From the NCBI GenBank assembly GCA_964527925.1, contig CAZGQO010000003.1, positions 62,001-126,000 of the forward strand: DNA of 64,000 nucleotides. The letters are read 5' to 3'. Positions 17,014-25,819 of this stretch are shown here, piece by piece; positions within the stretch are counted from its first letter, which is position 1, and each line of letters opens with the position of its first letter. The notes under the pieces were generated by a model, which saw only the letters and a list, made by a program, of their open reading frames with translations, was not told the origin of the DNA and searched no databases. Origin of the DNA: Ch128b sp964527925. Its GTDB lineage: Bacteria > Bacteroidota > Ignavibacteria > Ch128b. The position numbers were made by a program, and so were the translations under genes.

Positions 17014-18002
17014 AGCCAACCTGTTTCTTTGTACCAGATAATCGTTTTTCGAATGCCTTCTTCAAGTTCAGTTTTTTGAGAATAACCCAGTTCACTTTTT
17101 GCTTTTTCAACTGAACATACCCAGCTCTTTTGAATCATCTCTCGAGCTTTTTCGAGATTTAAAATTGTTGCATCATTTTTGAGATAACTCAAAAATTGAG
17201 AAATGGCTGCAACAAGATAAACTGCACTGTGGGGAATTTTTAATTTCAAAAGTTTTAATCCCAGAATTTTTGATGATAATTCTCCAATTTCACTCCAGCT
17301 GTAACCTTTTTCACTCGAAATAAAATAAGTTTGATTAATAGATTTATCCGAAAAAGCAGCAAGTAAAATCCCATCAATTAAATCATCCACATAAACAAGA
17401 GAAACATATTTCTCGCCAAAGCCAATTAATGGTTGAATTCCTTTTTTAAGAGTTTGAAAGAATAACAATATCTCCGGATCTCTTGGACCATAAACAGCAC
17501 TCGGACGAACAATTGTGTAAGGGATTATATTCTTGAATTTCTTCACTTCCTGTTCTGCAAGCAATTTTGATTTACCGTACGAAGTTACTGGATTGCATTC
17601 CATTTCTTCGGTTTTGGGAAGTCCATCTGGACTTGGTCCAGCAGCAGCCTGACTGCTCACAAAGAAGAATTTCTGTAAAGATTTATTTTCTTCAGCAACT
17701 GCCTTTAATAAATTTTTAGTGACCTCAACATTTCCTTTATAATAACCTTCTTTAGTTTTTGCTTTGATTACACCAGCAACATGAAAAACATAATTAACTC
17801 CCGATACTGCTTTCTTCAAACATTCGATATCATCATAATCACAATTAAAAATTTCTACTTTTTCTTTATCAATCCATTTTAACTTACTTTCTCTTCTCAG
17901 AATCACCCGAACTTTGTGATTTAAGGTTAATAATCTATCAACAAGATGACTCCCTACAAATCCAGTTGAACCAGTTACGAGTGAAATTTTTTCTGTTTTC
18001 AT
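17010..18002 (-). CDS. NAD-dependent epimerase/reductase, candidate ceramide reductase (CerR-like)
   Basis: 330 residues. The Rossmann motif is GSTGFVGSHL (11-20), and the catalytic set is VSSQ (Ser116-117) with YGKSK (Tyr142, Lys146), as in extended SDRs. It starts at an ATG with an excellent AAGGAG site and is divergent from a serine palmitoyltransferase gene 106 bases away. In Caulobacter, an epimerase-like gene near spt reduces the keto intermediate of ceramide synthesis. The same neighbourhood here suggests that job, but the fold is shared with many sugar epimerases and aldehyde reductases. Confidence 0.75.
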   Translation of the reverse strand: MKTEKISLVTGSTGFVGSHLVDRLLTLNHKVRVILRRESKLKWIDKEKVEIFNCDYDDIECLKKAVSGVNYVFHVAGVIKAKTKEGYYKGNVEVTKNLLKAVAEENKSLQKFFFVSSQAAAGPSPDGLPKTEEMECNPVTSYGKSKLLAEQEVKKFKNIIPYTIVRPSAVYGPRDPEILLFFQTLKKGIQPLIGFGEKYVSLVYVDDLIDGILLAAFSDKSINQTYFISSEKGYSWSEIGELSSKILGLKLLKLKIPHSAVYLVAAISQFLSYLKNDATILNLEKAREMIQKSWVCSVEKAKSELGYSQKTELEEGIRKTIIWYKETGWL

Positions 18003-18108
18003 TTTACTCCTTCTAATTGATATTCTGATACTTCTAAATTATTTTAGATAGAATTTACTTAAATTTGAAAATAATTGAAAAATGTTGAATAAATAAGGAG
18101 TTCATACA

Positions 18109-19302
18109 GTGGATTTATTCGATAAATGTTACAACTTCACTCGTGCTGATGAAGTCAAAAAACTTGGCTATTACCCATATTTCAGACCGATTGAAGAAAA
18201 TGAAGGACCTGTCGTTAAAATTGAAGGTAGAAAAATTATCATGGCAGGTTCAAATAACTATCTTGGACTAACCGCCCACCCAAAAGTTAAAGAAGCTGCA
18301 ATTGAAGCAATAAAGAAATACGGTACTGGTTGCTCTGGTTCAAGATATTTAACCGGTACACTGGATCTTCATATCGAATTAGAAAAACGACTTGCGAAAT
18401 TTATGGGCAAAGAAGACTGCCTTCTATATAGTACTGGTTTTCAAGCTGCTCAAGGTGTAATTCCAGTTCTTGCACAAAAAGGTGATTATATAATTTCTGA
18501 TAAAGAAAATCACGCAAGTATAGTGGCGGGTAATCTTATTGCAAGAGCAATGATGACAGAGGTTATTCGTTATAAACATAACGATATGGAAGATCTTGAA
18601 AGAGTGATCTCAAAGCTTCCGATCGAAGCCGGAAAGTTGATTGTGAGCGATGGAATATTCTCGACATGGGGTACTATTGTCGATGTTCCTAAAATGGTTG
18701 AAATTGCTAAGAAGTATAATGCGAGAATTTTATTGGATGATGCTCACGCAATTGGTGTGATTGGTGGAGGCGGTAGAGGCACAGCAAATCATTTTAACAA
18801 GTCAAACGAAGTTGATATGACTATGGCTACTTTCAGCAAAACTTTTGCATCACTTGGTGGATTTGTCGTTGGTGAAAGTAAAGTTATTAATTATTTGAAA
18901 CACCATGCACCAGCCTTAATCTTCAGTGCAAGTCCCACTCCAGCTTCGGTTGCTGCAGCACTTGCAGCTCTGGATATCTTAGAACAAGAACCAGAAAGAA
19001 TTCAAAAACTGCAGTACAATGCTCAGAAAATTAGAAACGCATTTAAAGATTTAGGATTTAGAATTGTTGAAAACCAATCTGCAATTGTTCCCGTTATCAT
19101 TGGTGATGATATGAAGACATTCATCTTCTGGAGAAAACTTTACGATGCAGGTGTATTCGTGAATGCTTTCGTTTCACCTGGCGTCCCACCAAATATGGCA
19201 ATGTTGAGAACATCCTACATGGCTACTCATAAAGATGAACACCTCGATTTCATTATTGATGCTTTCAAAAAAATTGGAAAAGAATTGAACATCATCGAAT
19301 AA
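18109..19302 (+). CDS. spt: Serine palmitoyltransferase (alpha-oxoamine synthase family)
   Basis: 397 residues, the usual length for alpha-oxoamine synthases. GTG start with AAGGAG just upstream. The PLP-binding lysine is Lys244 in TFSKTFASLGG; the stacking histidine is in ENHAS (His135); LLDDAHAIG holds the cofactor aspartate; YGTGCSGSRYLTGT is the substrate region. The N-terminus FTRADEVKKLGYYPYFRPIE is characteristic of the Bacteroidota serine palmitoyltransferase group rather than of KBL or BioF. It would condense serine with an acyl-CoA or acyl-ACP to 3-ketosphinganine in the cytoplasm. KBL remains the main alternative. Confidence 0.85.
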   Translation: MDLFDKCYNFTRADEVKKLGYYPYFRPIEENEGPVVKIEGRKIIMAGSNNYLGLTAHPKVKEAAIEAIKKYGTGCSGSRYLTGTLDLHIELEKRLAKFMGKEDCLLYSTGFQAAQGVIPVLAQKGDYIISDKENHASIVAGNLIARAMMTEVIRYKHNDMEDLERVISKLPIEAGKLIVSDGIFSTWGTIVDVPKMVEIAKKYNARILLDDAHAIGVIGGGGRGTANHFNKSNEVDMTMATFSKTFASLGGFVVGESKVINYLKHHAPALIFSASPTPASVAAALAALDILEQEPERIQKLQYNAQKIRNAFKDLGFRIVENQSAIVPVIIGDDMKTFIFWRKLYDAGVFVNAFVSPGVPPNMAMLRTSYMATHKDEHLDFIIDAFKKIGKELNIIE

Positions 19303-19314
19303 CTCGAGGGCAGA

Positions 19315-20433
19315 ATGGAAATCTCAATAAAAAAAGTCGTATCTAAATCAGATTTAATGAAATTTATCAAGATGCAATGGAAAATTTATAAAGGTGACCC
19401 ATATTGGGTTCCACCTTTAATTATGGACAGAAAAAAAATTCTTGACAGAAAACATCATCCATTCTACAAGCACGCTGAAATGGAAATGTTTTTGGCTTAT
19501 AGAAATGGTGAGATTGTCGGAAGGATTGCCGCTATCAAAAATGACTTACACAATCAGGTTCATAATGATAAAGTGGGTTTTTTTGGTTTCTTTGAATCGA
19601 TTAATAACCAATCTGTTGCTAATGCTCTCTTCGATGCTGCAGCTGATTGGTTAAGATCAAAAGGATTAACTCACATGCGAGGTCCCGCCAATCCTTCAAG
19701 TAACGATGAATATGGAATGTTGATCGAAGGTTTCAACGATTCACCTCAATTTTTAATGACTTATAATCCACCGTATTATCTTGATTTGTGTGAAAATTAC
19801 GGTTTGAAAAAAATTAAAGACTTATACGCCTATAAACTTGAATACGACAAGATTAAAGAAGTTAAAAAAATTTATGAAGTTCAGGATATTGTTCGAAGAA
19901 GATACAATTTGAAACTCACCTCCCTGAACATGAAAGATTTTGATAATGAACTAAAAAAAGTAAAGTATGTTTATAATAAAGCCTGGGAGCCAAACTGGGG
20001 ATTTGTTCCTATGACTGATGATGAAATAAATGCAATGGCAAAAGATTTGAAAATGATTGTTGATCCAGATCTTGTGCTCTTTGGTGAAATCAATGGTGAA
20101 GTGGTTGGATTCTCGTTAACAATGCCTGACTATAATGAAATCTTCAAAAAAATAAATGGCAGACTTTTCCCATTTGGATTTATAAGATTATTCACTGATA
20201 GAAAAAAGATTAAATGGTGTCGAATTCTCACTTTAGGAATCATTCCAAAATATCAGAAAAAAGGTATTGACGGTGTATTTTATTATGAAATAATAGAACG
20301 AGCTCATAAAAAAGGTATTTATCTTGGTGAGGCAAGTTGGGTTCTGGAAGATAACGAAATGATGAATCGTTCAGCTCAAATGATGAGAGGTGAACTTTAT
20401 AAAAAATACAGAATCTATGAGAAAGAGATTTAA
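19315..20433 (+). CDS. GNAT-fold N-acyltransferase, candidate bacterial ceramide synthase (bCerS-like)
   Basis: 372 residues. The N-terminus (WKIYKGDPYWVPPL, HPFYKHAEMEMFLAYRNGE, then VGRIAAI) and the later WGFVPMTDDE and RILTLGIIPKYQKKGID (acyl-CoA binding loop of GNAT type) mark a widespread N-acyltransferase family. It begins 12 bases after the serine palmitoyltransferase stop, so the two are co-transcribed. In Caulobacter, a GNAT-like protein N-acylates the sphingoid base. By context this protein is a candidate for that step. Direct family membership could not be tested here, so other amine acylations remain possible. Confidence 0.7.
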   Translation: MEISIKKVVSKSDLMKFIKMQWKIYKGDPYWVPPLIMDRKKILDRKHHPFYKHAEMEMFLAYRNGEIVGRIAAIKNDLHNQVHNDKVGFFGFFESINNQSVANALFDAAADWLRSKGLTHMRGPANPSSNDEYGMLIEGFNDSPQFLMTYNPPYYLDLCENYGLKKIKDLYAYKLEYDKIKEVKKIYEVQDIVRRRYNLKLTSLNMKDFDNELKKVKYVYNKAWEPNWGFVPMTDDEINAMAKDLKMIVDPDLVLFGEINGEVVGFSLTMPDYNEIFKKINGRLFPFGFIRLFTDRKKIKWCRILTLGIIPKYQKKGIDGVFYYEIIERAHKKGIYLGEASWVLEDNEMMNRSAQMMRGELYKKYRIYEKEI

Positions 20434-21175
20434 GTTCTCTTATCTTTTATTTTTTATTTTATTCAATTATTCTGTTTCTCAAACCCTCTACGAAACCGAA
20501 GGGTTCGCATCATATTACTCCGAAGGATTTCATGGAAGAAAAACCGCCAGTGGAGAAATTTATGATATGAATAAATTCACTTGTGCACATCCTTATTTAC
20601 CTTTTAATACATGGCTTAAAGTAACAAATGTTGCAAACCAGAAATCGGTACTGGTACGAGTAAACGACCGTGGACCATTCCACAGAAATCGTATAATCGA
20701 TTTATCCTACGCAGCTGCGAAACAGTTAGGAATGCTTGGACCCGGTTCGATATATGTGAAATTGGAAATTGCTGATCCTCCCAGTACTCAACTAGAACAA
20801 ATTGTTGATGAGACAGTAGCGACTGTACCTGAAGTAACTGAAGAAGAATTAAATCTGAGATTTAGAACCAAACCCCTTCAACAAAAACCCAAATTAGAAA
20901 TCAGTGAATTTGGACTGTTTGATTTAAATTCAAGGAAGGTAGACATTACAAACGGATATTTAATTCAACTTTCAAGTTTTTCAACTCTGAAGAACGCACA
21001 AATTTTTATCGATCAAATTACAGAAATAACAAAAGATGTAATTTATATCTATCATCCATCAAGCGAGGTTTACAGAGTTGTTGTCGGAATTTTTAATTCA
21101 ATGAGAGATGCGCTTCTAAAGAAGAATGAAATTGCAACTCACTTTCCCGAATGTTTCGTGATTACCTATCGTTAA
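20417..21175 (+). CDS. rlpA: RlpA-like septal ring lytic transglycosylase with SPOR domain
   Basis: 252 residues from the ATG at 20417, which overlaps the upstream stop by 17 bases; an ATG at 20390 would add nine residues before the signal peptide and is less likely. After the signal peptide comes a double-psi beta-barrel: GFASYYSEGFHGRKTASGE, FTCAHPYLPF, VRVNDRGPF (catalytic Asp) and RIIDLSYAAAKQLG. A C-terminal SPOR domain (about 165-250) with YLIQLSSFSTLKNAQIF would bind denuded peptidoglycan. No lipobox cysteine is apparent, unlike E. coli RlpA. Confidence 0.88.
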   Translation: MRKRFKFSYLLFFILFNYSVSQTLYETEGFASYYSEGFHGRKTASGEIYDMNKFTCAHPYLPFNTWLKVTNVANQKSVLVRVNDRGPFHRNRIIDLSYAAAKQLGMLGPGSIYVKLEIADPPSTQLEQIVDETVATVPEVTEEELNLRFRTKPLQQKPKLEISEFGLFDLNSRKVDITNGYLIQLSSFSTLKNAQIFIDQITEITKDVIYIYHPSSEVYRVVVGIFNSMRDALLKKNEIATHFPECFVITYR

Positions 21176-21181
21176 TCCATT

Positions 21182-22081
21182 CTAATTTTTATTGTAGATA
21201 TACTCATCATAAGTTGAAATATGGGCTGGATCAATTTTTTTCAATCTCTCAAACACACTTTTGTCTTTATAATTCTTTAAAATATCACAGAATTCAAGAT
21301 ACTTTGTATCAAAGAAAACTTTAAGAACCAGACTTCTTGAAAAAACTTTTGATCTCAATTCTTCAATGACTTTAATTAAGTTAATCAGTTTTATCTGCGG
21401 CAACTCTGGATTTTCACTCGCCAGATCAAGTCCATTATAGTGATAATCATAAAATGCTTTCCTGAAATTTTGATATTTTTCATTTAAATATTCCAGAGCG
21501 AAATCCACTCGACTAAAACTTCCTTCTCCCGATGTCCATCCACTCGAAAAATTACTCGATGCACCCTGATAAGCAATTGAAAGAGCTTTATTAAAGAAAT
21601 TAGTTCCTCCAAACTCTTCGTAAGAATCAGAATCAATTCCTAAAATCATATAAATGTAATAATTGATAAATCCCGTTAACGATTCAAACAAACTTGGATT
21701 AAATAATAAAACTTGATTTTTTTCGTAAACAAATTCCCAGTTTGGATCGATAAGCTTCAACATCAATGAAGACTTATCACTTTGATAAATTGGTCGTTGA
21801 CTCGAAATAACAACCTGTGCTGTATATTTATTTGAAGGGTTTCCACTTTTAAAATAAACCTGAAACGAAACAGGAATTTTTGAACCAGCCCAATCAATAT
21901 CAGTCCAGCGATTTTTATTAATGTATTCCTCAATTTGTGAGGCAAAATTAGCAAGCTTTTCACGATATTCAGATTGGAGTGACTCAAAATTTACACTCAC
22001 CTTCGCCGAGATTTCTTGAGCATAAATTTTTCCAGTAATAAGTGAACTCAATATAATCATTATTAAAAGTGACTTCTTCAT
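21182..22081 (-). CDS. DUF4835 family exported protein
   Basis: 299 residues with a signal peptide ending near YAQ (22). The mature sequence matches the DUF4835 pattern: VSVNFESLQSEYREKLANF, then WTDIDWAGSKIPVSFQVYF, SSQRPIY, and NYYIYMILGIDSDSYEEFGG. Family members occur in Bacteroidota and relatives; some annotations connect them to type IX secretion (PorD), but I recall this only as an annotation name. GAGG precedes the ATG. It is divergent from a PorV-like gene, which is a mild contextual support. Confidence 0.82.
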   Translation of the reverse strand: MKKSLLIMIILSSLITGKIYAQEISAKVSVNFESLQSEYREKLANFASQIEEYINKNRWTDIDWAGSKIPVSFQVYFKSGNPSNKYTAQVVISSQRPIYQSDKSSLMLKLIDPNWEFVYEKNQVLLFNPSLFESLTGFINYYIYMILGIDSDSYEEFGGTNFFNKALSIAYQGASSNFSSGWTSGEGSFSRVDFALEYLNEKYQNFRKAFYDYHYNGLDLASENPELPQIKLINLIKVIEELRSKVFSRSLVLKVFFDTKYLEFCDILKNYKDKSVFERLKKIDPAHISTYDEYIYNKN

Positions 22082-22104
22082 TCTAACCTCACTTGTTCAA
22101 ATTC

Positions 22105-22133
22105 TTGATAAAGTTTGAATTATTAAATATTAT
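22105..22133 (+). promoter_or_regulatory. Sigma70-like promoter for the PorV/HhH gene pair
   Basis: TTGATA (22105-22110) and TATTAT (22128-22133) are separated by exactly 17 bases, each one mismatch from the sigma70 consensus. The predicted transcript would begin near 22140, leaving a short leader before the ATG at 22157. It lies in the divergent gap with the DUF4835 gene. Confidence 0.5.
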
Positions 22134-22156
22134 GCTAAAACAAATTTAGAAAAATT

Positions 22157-22957
22157 ATGATTAAAAAAGTTATTATTCTATTTATTCTCTTATATGCACA
22201 ACTATCAGCGCAGTTTCTGCCAGGATCGAGACAAATTGGAATGGGAAACGCTTTCACATCAGTTGCTGATGACCATTGGTCTATGTTTTACAACAGTGCC
22301 GGAATTGTTAATGTAAAAAATTTTAGTGCTGGAGTTTTCTATTCACCTGCTCCTTTCGGATTACAAGAATTAGCTATTGGTAGTGCAGCAGTTGTTAAAA
22401 GATTTAATTTTGGAAATCTTGGATTTGCATTTCAAACTTATGGATTTGAACTATACCGAGAAAATAAAATATCAATCACTTTTGCGAAAAAGTTTTTTAA
22501 TCAAATTTCATTCGGTTTAAAGACAAATGTTTATTCACTTGCAATTCAGAATTATGGGAACGATATGACTTTTGGTTTGGATGCAGGCTTGCTTACTCCA
22601 CTCTCAGAAAATTTTCAGCTGGGAGTTTCTATTACAAATATTAACCGTCCAACTTATGGAATAGCAAAAGAGAGACTTAGTCAAACTTTCTCAGCAGGCT
22701 TATCCTACAAAGCTTTTCAAAATCTGATTTTTGCCTTTGAGTTAGAAAAAGAAATTAGATATCCGTTTAATTTTAAGTTTGGTTTAGATTATTCTTTGAT
22801 TGATTTCTTGTCCCTTCAATTTGGATACAACACAGAACCTTCAAAATATTTTAGCGGATTGGGAATACATTATTCGAAATTCAGATTTAACTACTCCTTC
22901 TTTTCACACAATGTACTTGGGTTAACTCACAACTTTGGAATAGATTATAATTTATGA
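22157..22957 (+). CDS. PorV/PorQ-like outer-membrane protein
   Basis: 266 residues: a signal peptide (IKKVIILFILLYAQLSAQ), then the family signature SRQIGMGNAFTSVADDHW with FYNSAGI, and a strand-rich barrel ending in a typical outer-membrane C-terminus (NFGIDYNL). It is the shortest of the three PorV-like proteins in the window. Its stop overlaps the start of the HhH protein gene (ATGATG), so the two are likely made as a pair. A role in anchoring, exporting or sorting the partner is inference. Confidence 0.82.
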   Translation: MIKKVIILFILLYAQLSAQFLPGSRQIGMGNAFTSVADDHWSMFYNSAGIVNVKNFSAGVFYSPAPFGLQELAIGSAAVVKRFNFGNLGFAFQTYGFELYRENKISITFAKKFFNQISFGLKTNVYSLAIQNYGNDMTFGLDAGLLTPLSENFQLGVSITNINRPTYGIAKERLSQTFSAGLSYKAFQNLIFAFELEKEIRYPFNFKFGLDYSLIDFLSLQFGYNTEPSKYFSGLGIHYSKFRFNYSFFSHNVLGLTHNFGIDYNL

Positions 22958-25005
22958 TGATTTTGAACTCACTGATAAGATTAATTTTTATAATCTTAAT
23001 TCTCACATCAGTTAAATCGAATTCTTTAATCGCTCAGGTTGACACTTTAGACACAGACCTCGAAGAAAATATTGAATCAATTCTTGAAGAAACAATTGAA
23101 GATGCAGACGATTCGCAAATAAATGAAGTTGTGGAAGATCTCATTCAGAATCCTGTTGAAGTAAACCAGGCAGGCATCGAAGACCTTCTTAGAATACCAT
23201 TCATTGATCAAAATCTTGCAACAGAAATTATTAACTACAGAAAAAAATATGGTTATTATTTTACACTTGGCGAATTAAACAGTGTAAAAGGGATGACCCC
23301 AGAACTTTTTCAGAAAATTAAAACATTCCTATACATCGATAGAAATAAATTTTTAGATATCGAACAACCAATTCCAGATGAGATTAAGACAACTACTTTG
23401 ACTCCAAAAAAATATAATCTTCAATTGCGACAAAGATACTTCCAAAATCTTGAAAGAAGATCAGGTTTTGAAACCGGGAAATATTATAACTCGCCTTTTA
23501 AGTTTTATAACAGAATCACGGCAGATTATTCCAGAAAGTATTATTTATCTGTTCTATCGGAAAAAGATCCAGGCGAAAAAAAATTAAATGATTTTTATAG
23601 TGCAAGTTTTTTCATGAAAGATTTTTATAACTTAAAACAATTTGTTATTGGAGATTATGTTCTTGAGTTTGGTCAGGGACTTGCGATGTGGCGTCAAATA
23701 GGATTTTCTAAAGGGAGTGATGCAGTTTATCCAATCAAAAAGAAAGAATCAGGAATTGTTCAGTACAAAAGCACGGATGAGAATCAATTCTTTCGAGGAG
23801 TTGCTTTTAATACAAGTCTGTGGAGAATGAATATCTACTTGTTTTATTCAAACAAAACCTTTGATGCAAGAATTGATACAATTAATAATTTAATCACAAG
23901 CACTCCAACTGATGGTTATCACAGGAACGAATCTGAACTAAACAAAAAAAATTCAGGCAGAGAAAAATTATTAGGTTCAAGAATATCATATCAATCTGAA
24001 AACTATAAAATAGGATTAACCTATTATCAAAGTGACTTTAATTATCCAATCGCACAAAACACTTATTTCAAAACCTATTCTCAAATGTATAATTATCTTT
24101 CTACTGATTTTAATTTATACATTGAATCGCTCAATTTTTTTGGTGAATTTTCAAAGGATAAGTTCGACCGAGTAGCGTCCATTGTTGGATTACAATTCTC
24201 CGTGGCCAGAGGCACTAACATTGTTACAGCATTTAGAAATTATCCAGCTAAATACTTGAATATCCACGGTTATGGGTTCGGCGAAAGAAATGGTGCAACG
24301 AACAACGAAACAGGTTTTTATTTAGGTGTAAATCATTCAACCAAATTTGGTAAGTTCAATCTGTATTTTGATCAGTTCAAGTTTAATTATCCTTTAACTT
24401 ATGATTATACGCTGACAGGCGGCAAAGAATTTTTGTTGAATTATGAATCCCCTTCAATATCACAAACAAAATATTTACTCAAATACAAAAACGAGATAAA
24501 AGAAATTAATACTAAATCAACAGATGAATATGGTCGGGAAAAGTCAATCACAAATTTGAGACAACAGCAAAATCTTCGTTTTGAAATTCAAAAATTTTTT
24601 GGGGCAGTTAATCGAGTTGCTTTCAGAGTTGAATATATTAGTGTGTTTTATAAATACACCAAAAATTATGAGGACGGGTTGCTTTCTTTTGTAGATATCT
24701 CAACTAAACTTTCAAATAAATTGTCTTTAAAAAGCAGATTTATTTTTTATCAGACCGATTCATACGATTCCCGAATATATGTTTTAGAGAGTGATGTTCC
24801 GGGAGTATTTGCAAGTTCAGGATTTTATGGAAGAGGAACTCGTTGGTATATTCTGCTGAGATACCAGGTGTTGAATTTCATGGATCTTTCAGCAAAATAT
24901 TCTGAATTGTATCGTGATGATGTAAAGAAAATTGGAACTGGAAACGATGAAATTAATTCAAATCTTCTCAGAAGCTTGACATTTCAGATGGAAATTAAAT
25001 TTTAA
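22954..25005 (+). CDS. Exported helix-hairpin-helix protein with outer-membrane barrel-like C-terminus
   Basis: 683 residues. A signal peptide is followed by an acidic stretch (about 28-65) and a ComEA-like tandem helix-hairpin-helix region (about 68-130) containing NQAGIEDLLRIPFIDQ, TEIINYRKKYGYY and LNSVKGMTPELFQKIK. Helix-hairpin-helix repeats usually contact DNA backbone. The remaining 550 residues are aromatic-rich alternating strands (KYYLSVLSEKDPGEK, FYGRGTRWYILLRYQ) ending MEIKF, which looks like a large outer-membrane barrel. It overlaps the PorV-like gene by 4 bases. The function is unknown; DNA capture at the surface is only a hypothesis. Confidence 0.8.
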   Translation: MMILNSLIRLIFIILILTSVKSNSLIAQVDTLDTDLEENIESILEETIEDADDSQINEVVEDLIQNPVEVNQAGIEDLLRIPFIDQNLATEIINYRKKYGYYFTLGELNSVKGMTPELFQKIKTFLYIDRNKFLDIEQPIPDEIKTTTLTPKKYNLQLRQRYFQNLERRSGFETGKYYNSPFKFYNRITADYSRKYYLSVLSEKDPGEKKLNDFYSASFFMKDFYNLKQFVIGDYVLEFGQGLAMWRQIGFSKGSDAVYPIKKKESGIVQYKSTDENQFFRGVAFNTSLWRMNIYLFYSNKTFDARIDTINNLITSTPTDGYHRNESELNKKNSGREKLLGSRISYQSENYKIGLTYYQSDFNYPIAQNTYFKTYSQMYNYLSTDFNLYIESLNFFGEFSKDKFDRVASIVGLQFSVARGTNIVTAFRNYPAKYLNIHGYGFGERNGATNNETGFYLGVNHSTKFGKFNLYFDQFKFNYPLTYDYTLTGGKEFLLNYESPSISQTKYLLKYKNEIKEINTKSTDEYGREKSITNLRQQQNLRFEIQKFFGAVNRVAFRVEYISVFYKYTKNYEDGLLSFVDISTKLSNKLSLKSRFIFYQTDSYDSRIYVLESDVPGVFASSGFYGRGTRWYILLRYQVLNFMDLSAKYSELYRDDVKKIGTGNDEINSNLLRSLTFQMEIKF

Positions 25006-25029
25006 TATTTACCTGTCAAATTATCCTGC

Positions 25030-25809
25030 TTATCTTCCTTTGAATTGTGGTTTTCTTTTTTCCAAAAATGCAGATGTCCCTTCTTTGAAATCTTCTGTTC
25101 CACAACAAACGGCAAACATGTCAGCTTCGAATTTTAAGCCTTCTGAAAGCGGTAATTCACATGCGGAATTAATCGATCTGATTGCTGTTGTTATTGCAAC
25201 TCTTCCTTTTTGAATTATTGTGTTCACTATTTTCATCGATTCGTTGATTAATTCACTTTGAGGCACAACCTTGTTCACCAGTCCAAATTGTAAAGCTGTT
25301 TGTGCATCAATCATTTCACCAGTTAAAATCATGTACATTGATCTTCCTTTTCCAATTAAGCGAGTTAGTCTTTGCGTACCGCCATAACCTGGAATGATAC
25401 CAAGATTAACTTCTGGTTGACCAAACTTTGCATTTTCTGAAGCAATTCTTATATGACATGCGAGGGCTAGCTCACATCCTCCACCGAGAGCAAATCCATT
25501 AACAGCACAAATTACAGGCTTAGGAAAATGTTCGATGTAATTAAAGATAGATTGACCTCTTAATGCAAATTCTTTTCCTGAATGAGAATCAAGTTTATTG
25601 ATCTCAACAATATCAGCGCCAGCAACGAAAGCTTTTTCTCCTGCACCAGTTAATATAATTCCCCAGATTGATTCAACCTCTCCACAATGTTTGAATACAG
25701 CATTTAATTCATCAAGAACTTTGTGATTTAATGCATTCAGTTTTTCTGGTCTGTTAACCGTTACGATTGCAATATTATCTTTTTGTTCAAACAAAATTGT
25801 TTCGTACAT
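25030..25809 (-). CDS. Enoyl-CoA hydratase/isomerase (crotonase)
   Basis: 259 residues from the ATG at 25809, preceded by AGGAGAAA; the longer frame to 25866 would overlap the upstream gene and adds non-conserved residues. The crotonase landmarks are clear: VNRPEKLNALN, AFVAGADIVEI (oxyanion-hole region), VNGFALGGGCELALACHIRI and FGQPEVNLGIIPGYGG with the catalytic glutamate in QPE. It hydrates 2-enoyl-CoA in fatty-acid degradation or butyrate-type metabolism. It is last in a long minus-strand chain with no other beta-oxidation genes nearby. Confidence 0.92.
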   Translation of the reverse strand: MYETILFEQKDNIAIVTVNRPEKLNALNHKVLDELNAVFKHCGEVESIWGIILTGAGEKAFVAGADIVEINKLDSHSGKEFALRGQSIFNYIEHFPKPVICAVNGFALGGGCELALACHIRIASENAKFGQPEVNLGIIPGYGGTQRLTRLIGKGRSMYMILTGEMIDAQTALQFGLVNKVVPQSELINESMKIVNTIIQKGRVAITTAIRSINSACELPLSEGLKFEADMFAVCCGTEDFKEGTSAFLEKRKPQFKGR

Positions 25810-25819
25810 ACTTTTTCTC

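Noticed and set aside
18037..18076. 9-bp inverted repeat AATTATTTT/AAAATAATT between the spt and epimerase genes
   Set aside because: All-A/T arms in an A/T-rich gap with a 22-base spacer; chance is likely. Not listed as a regulatory site.
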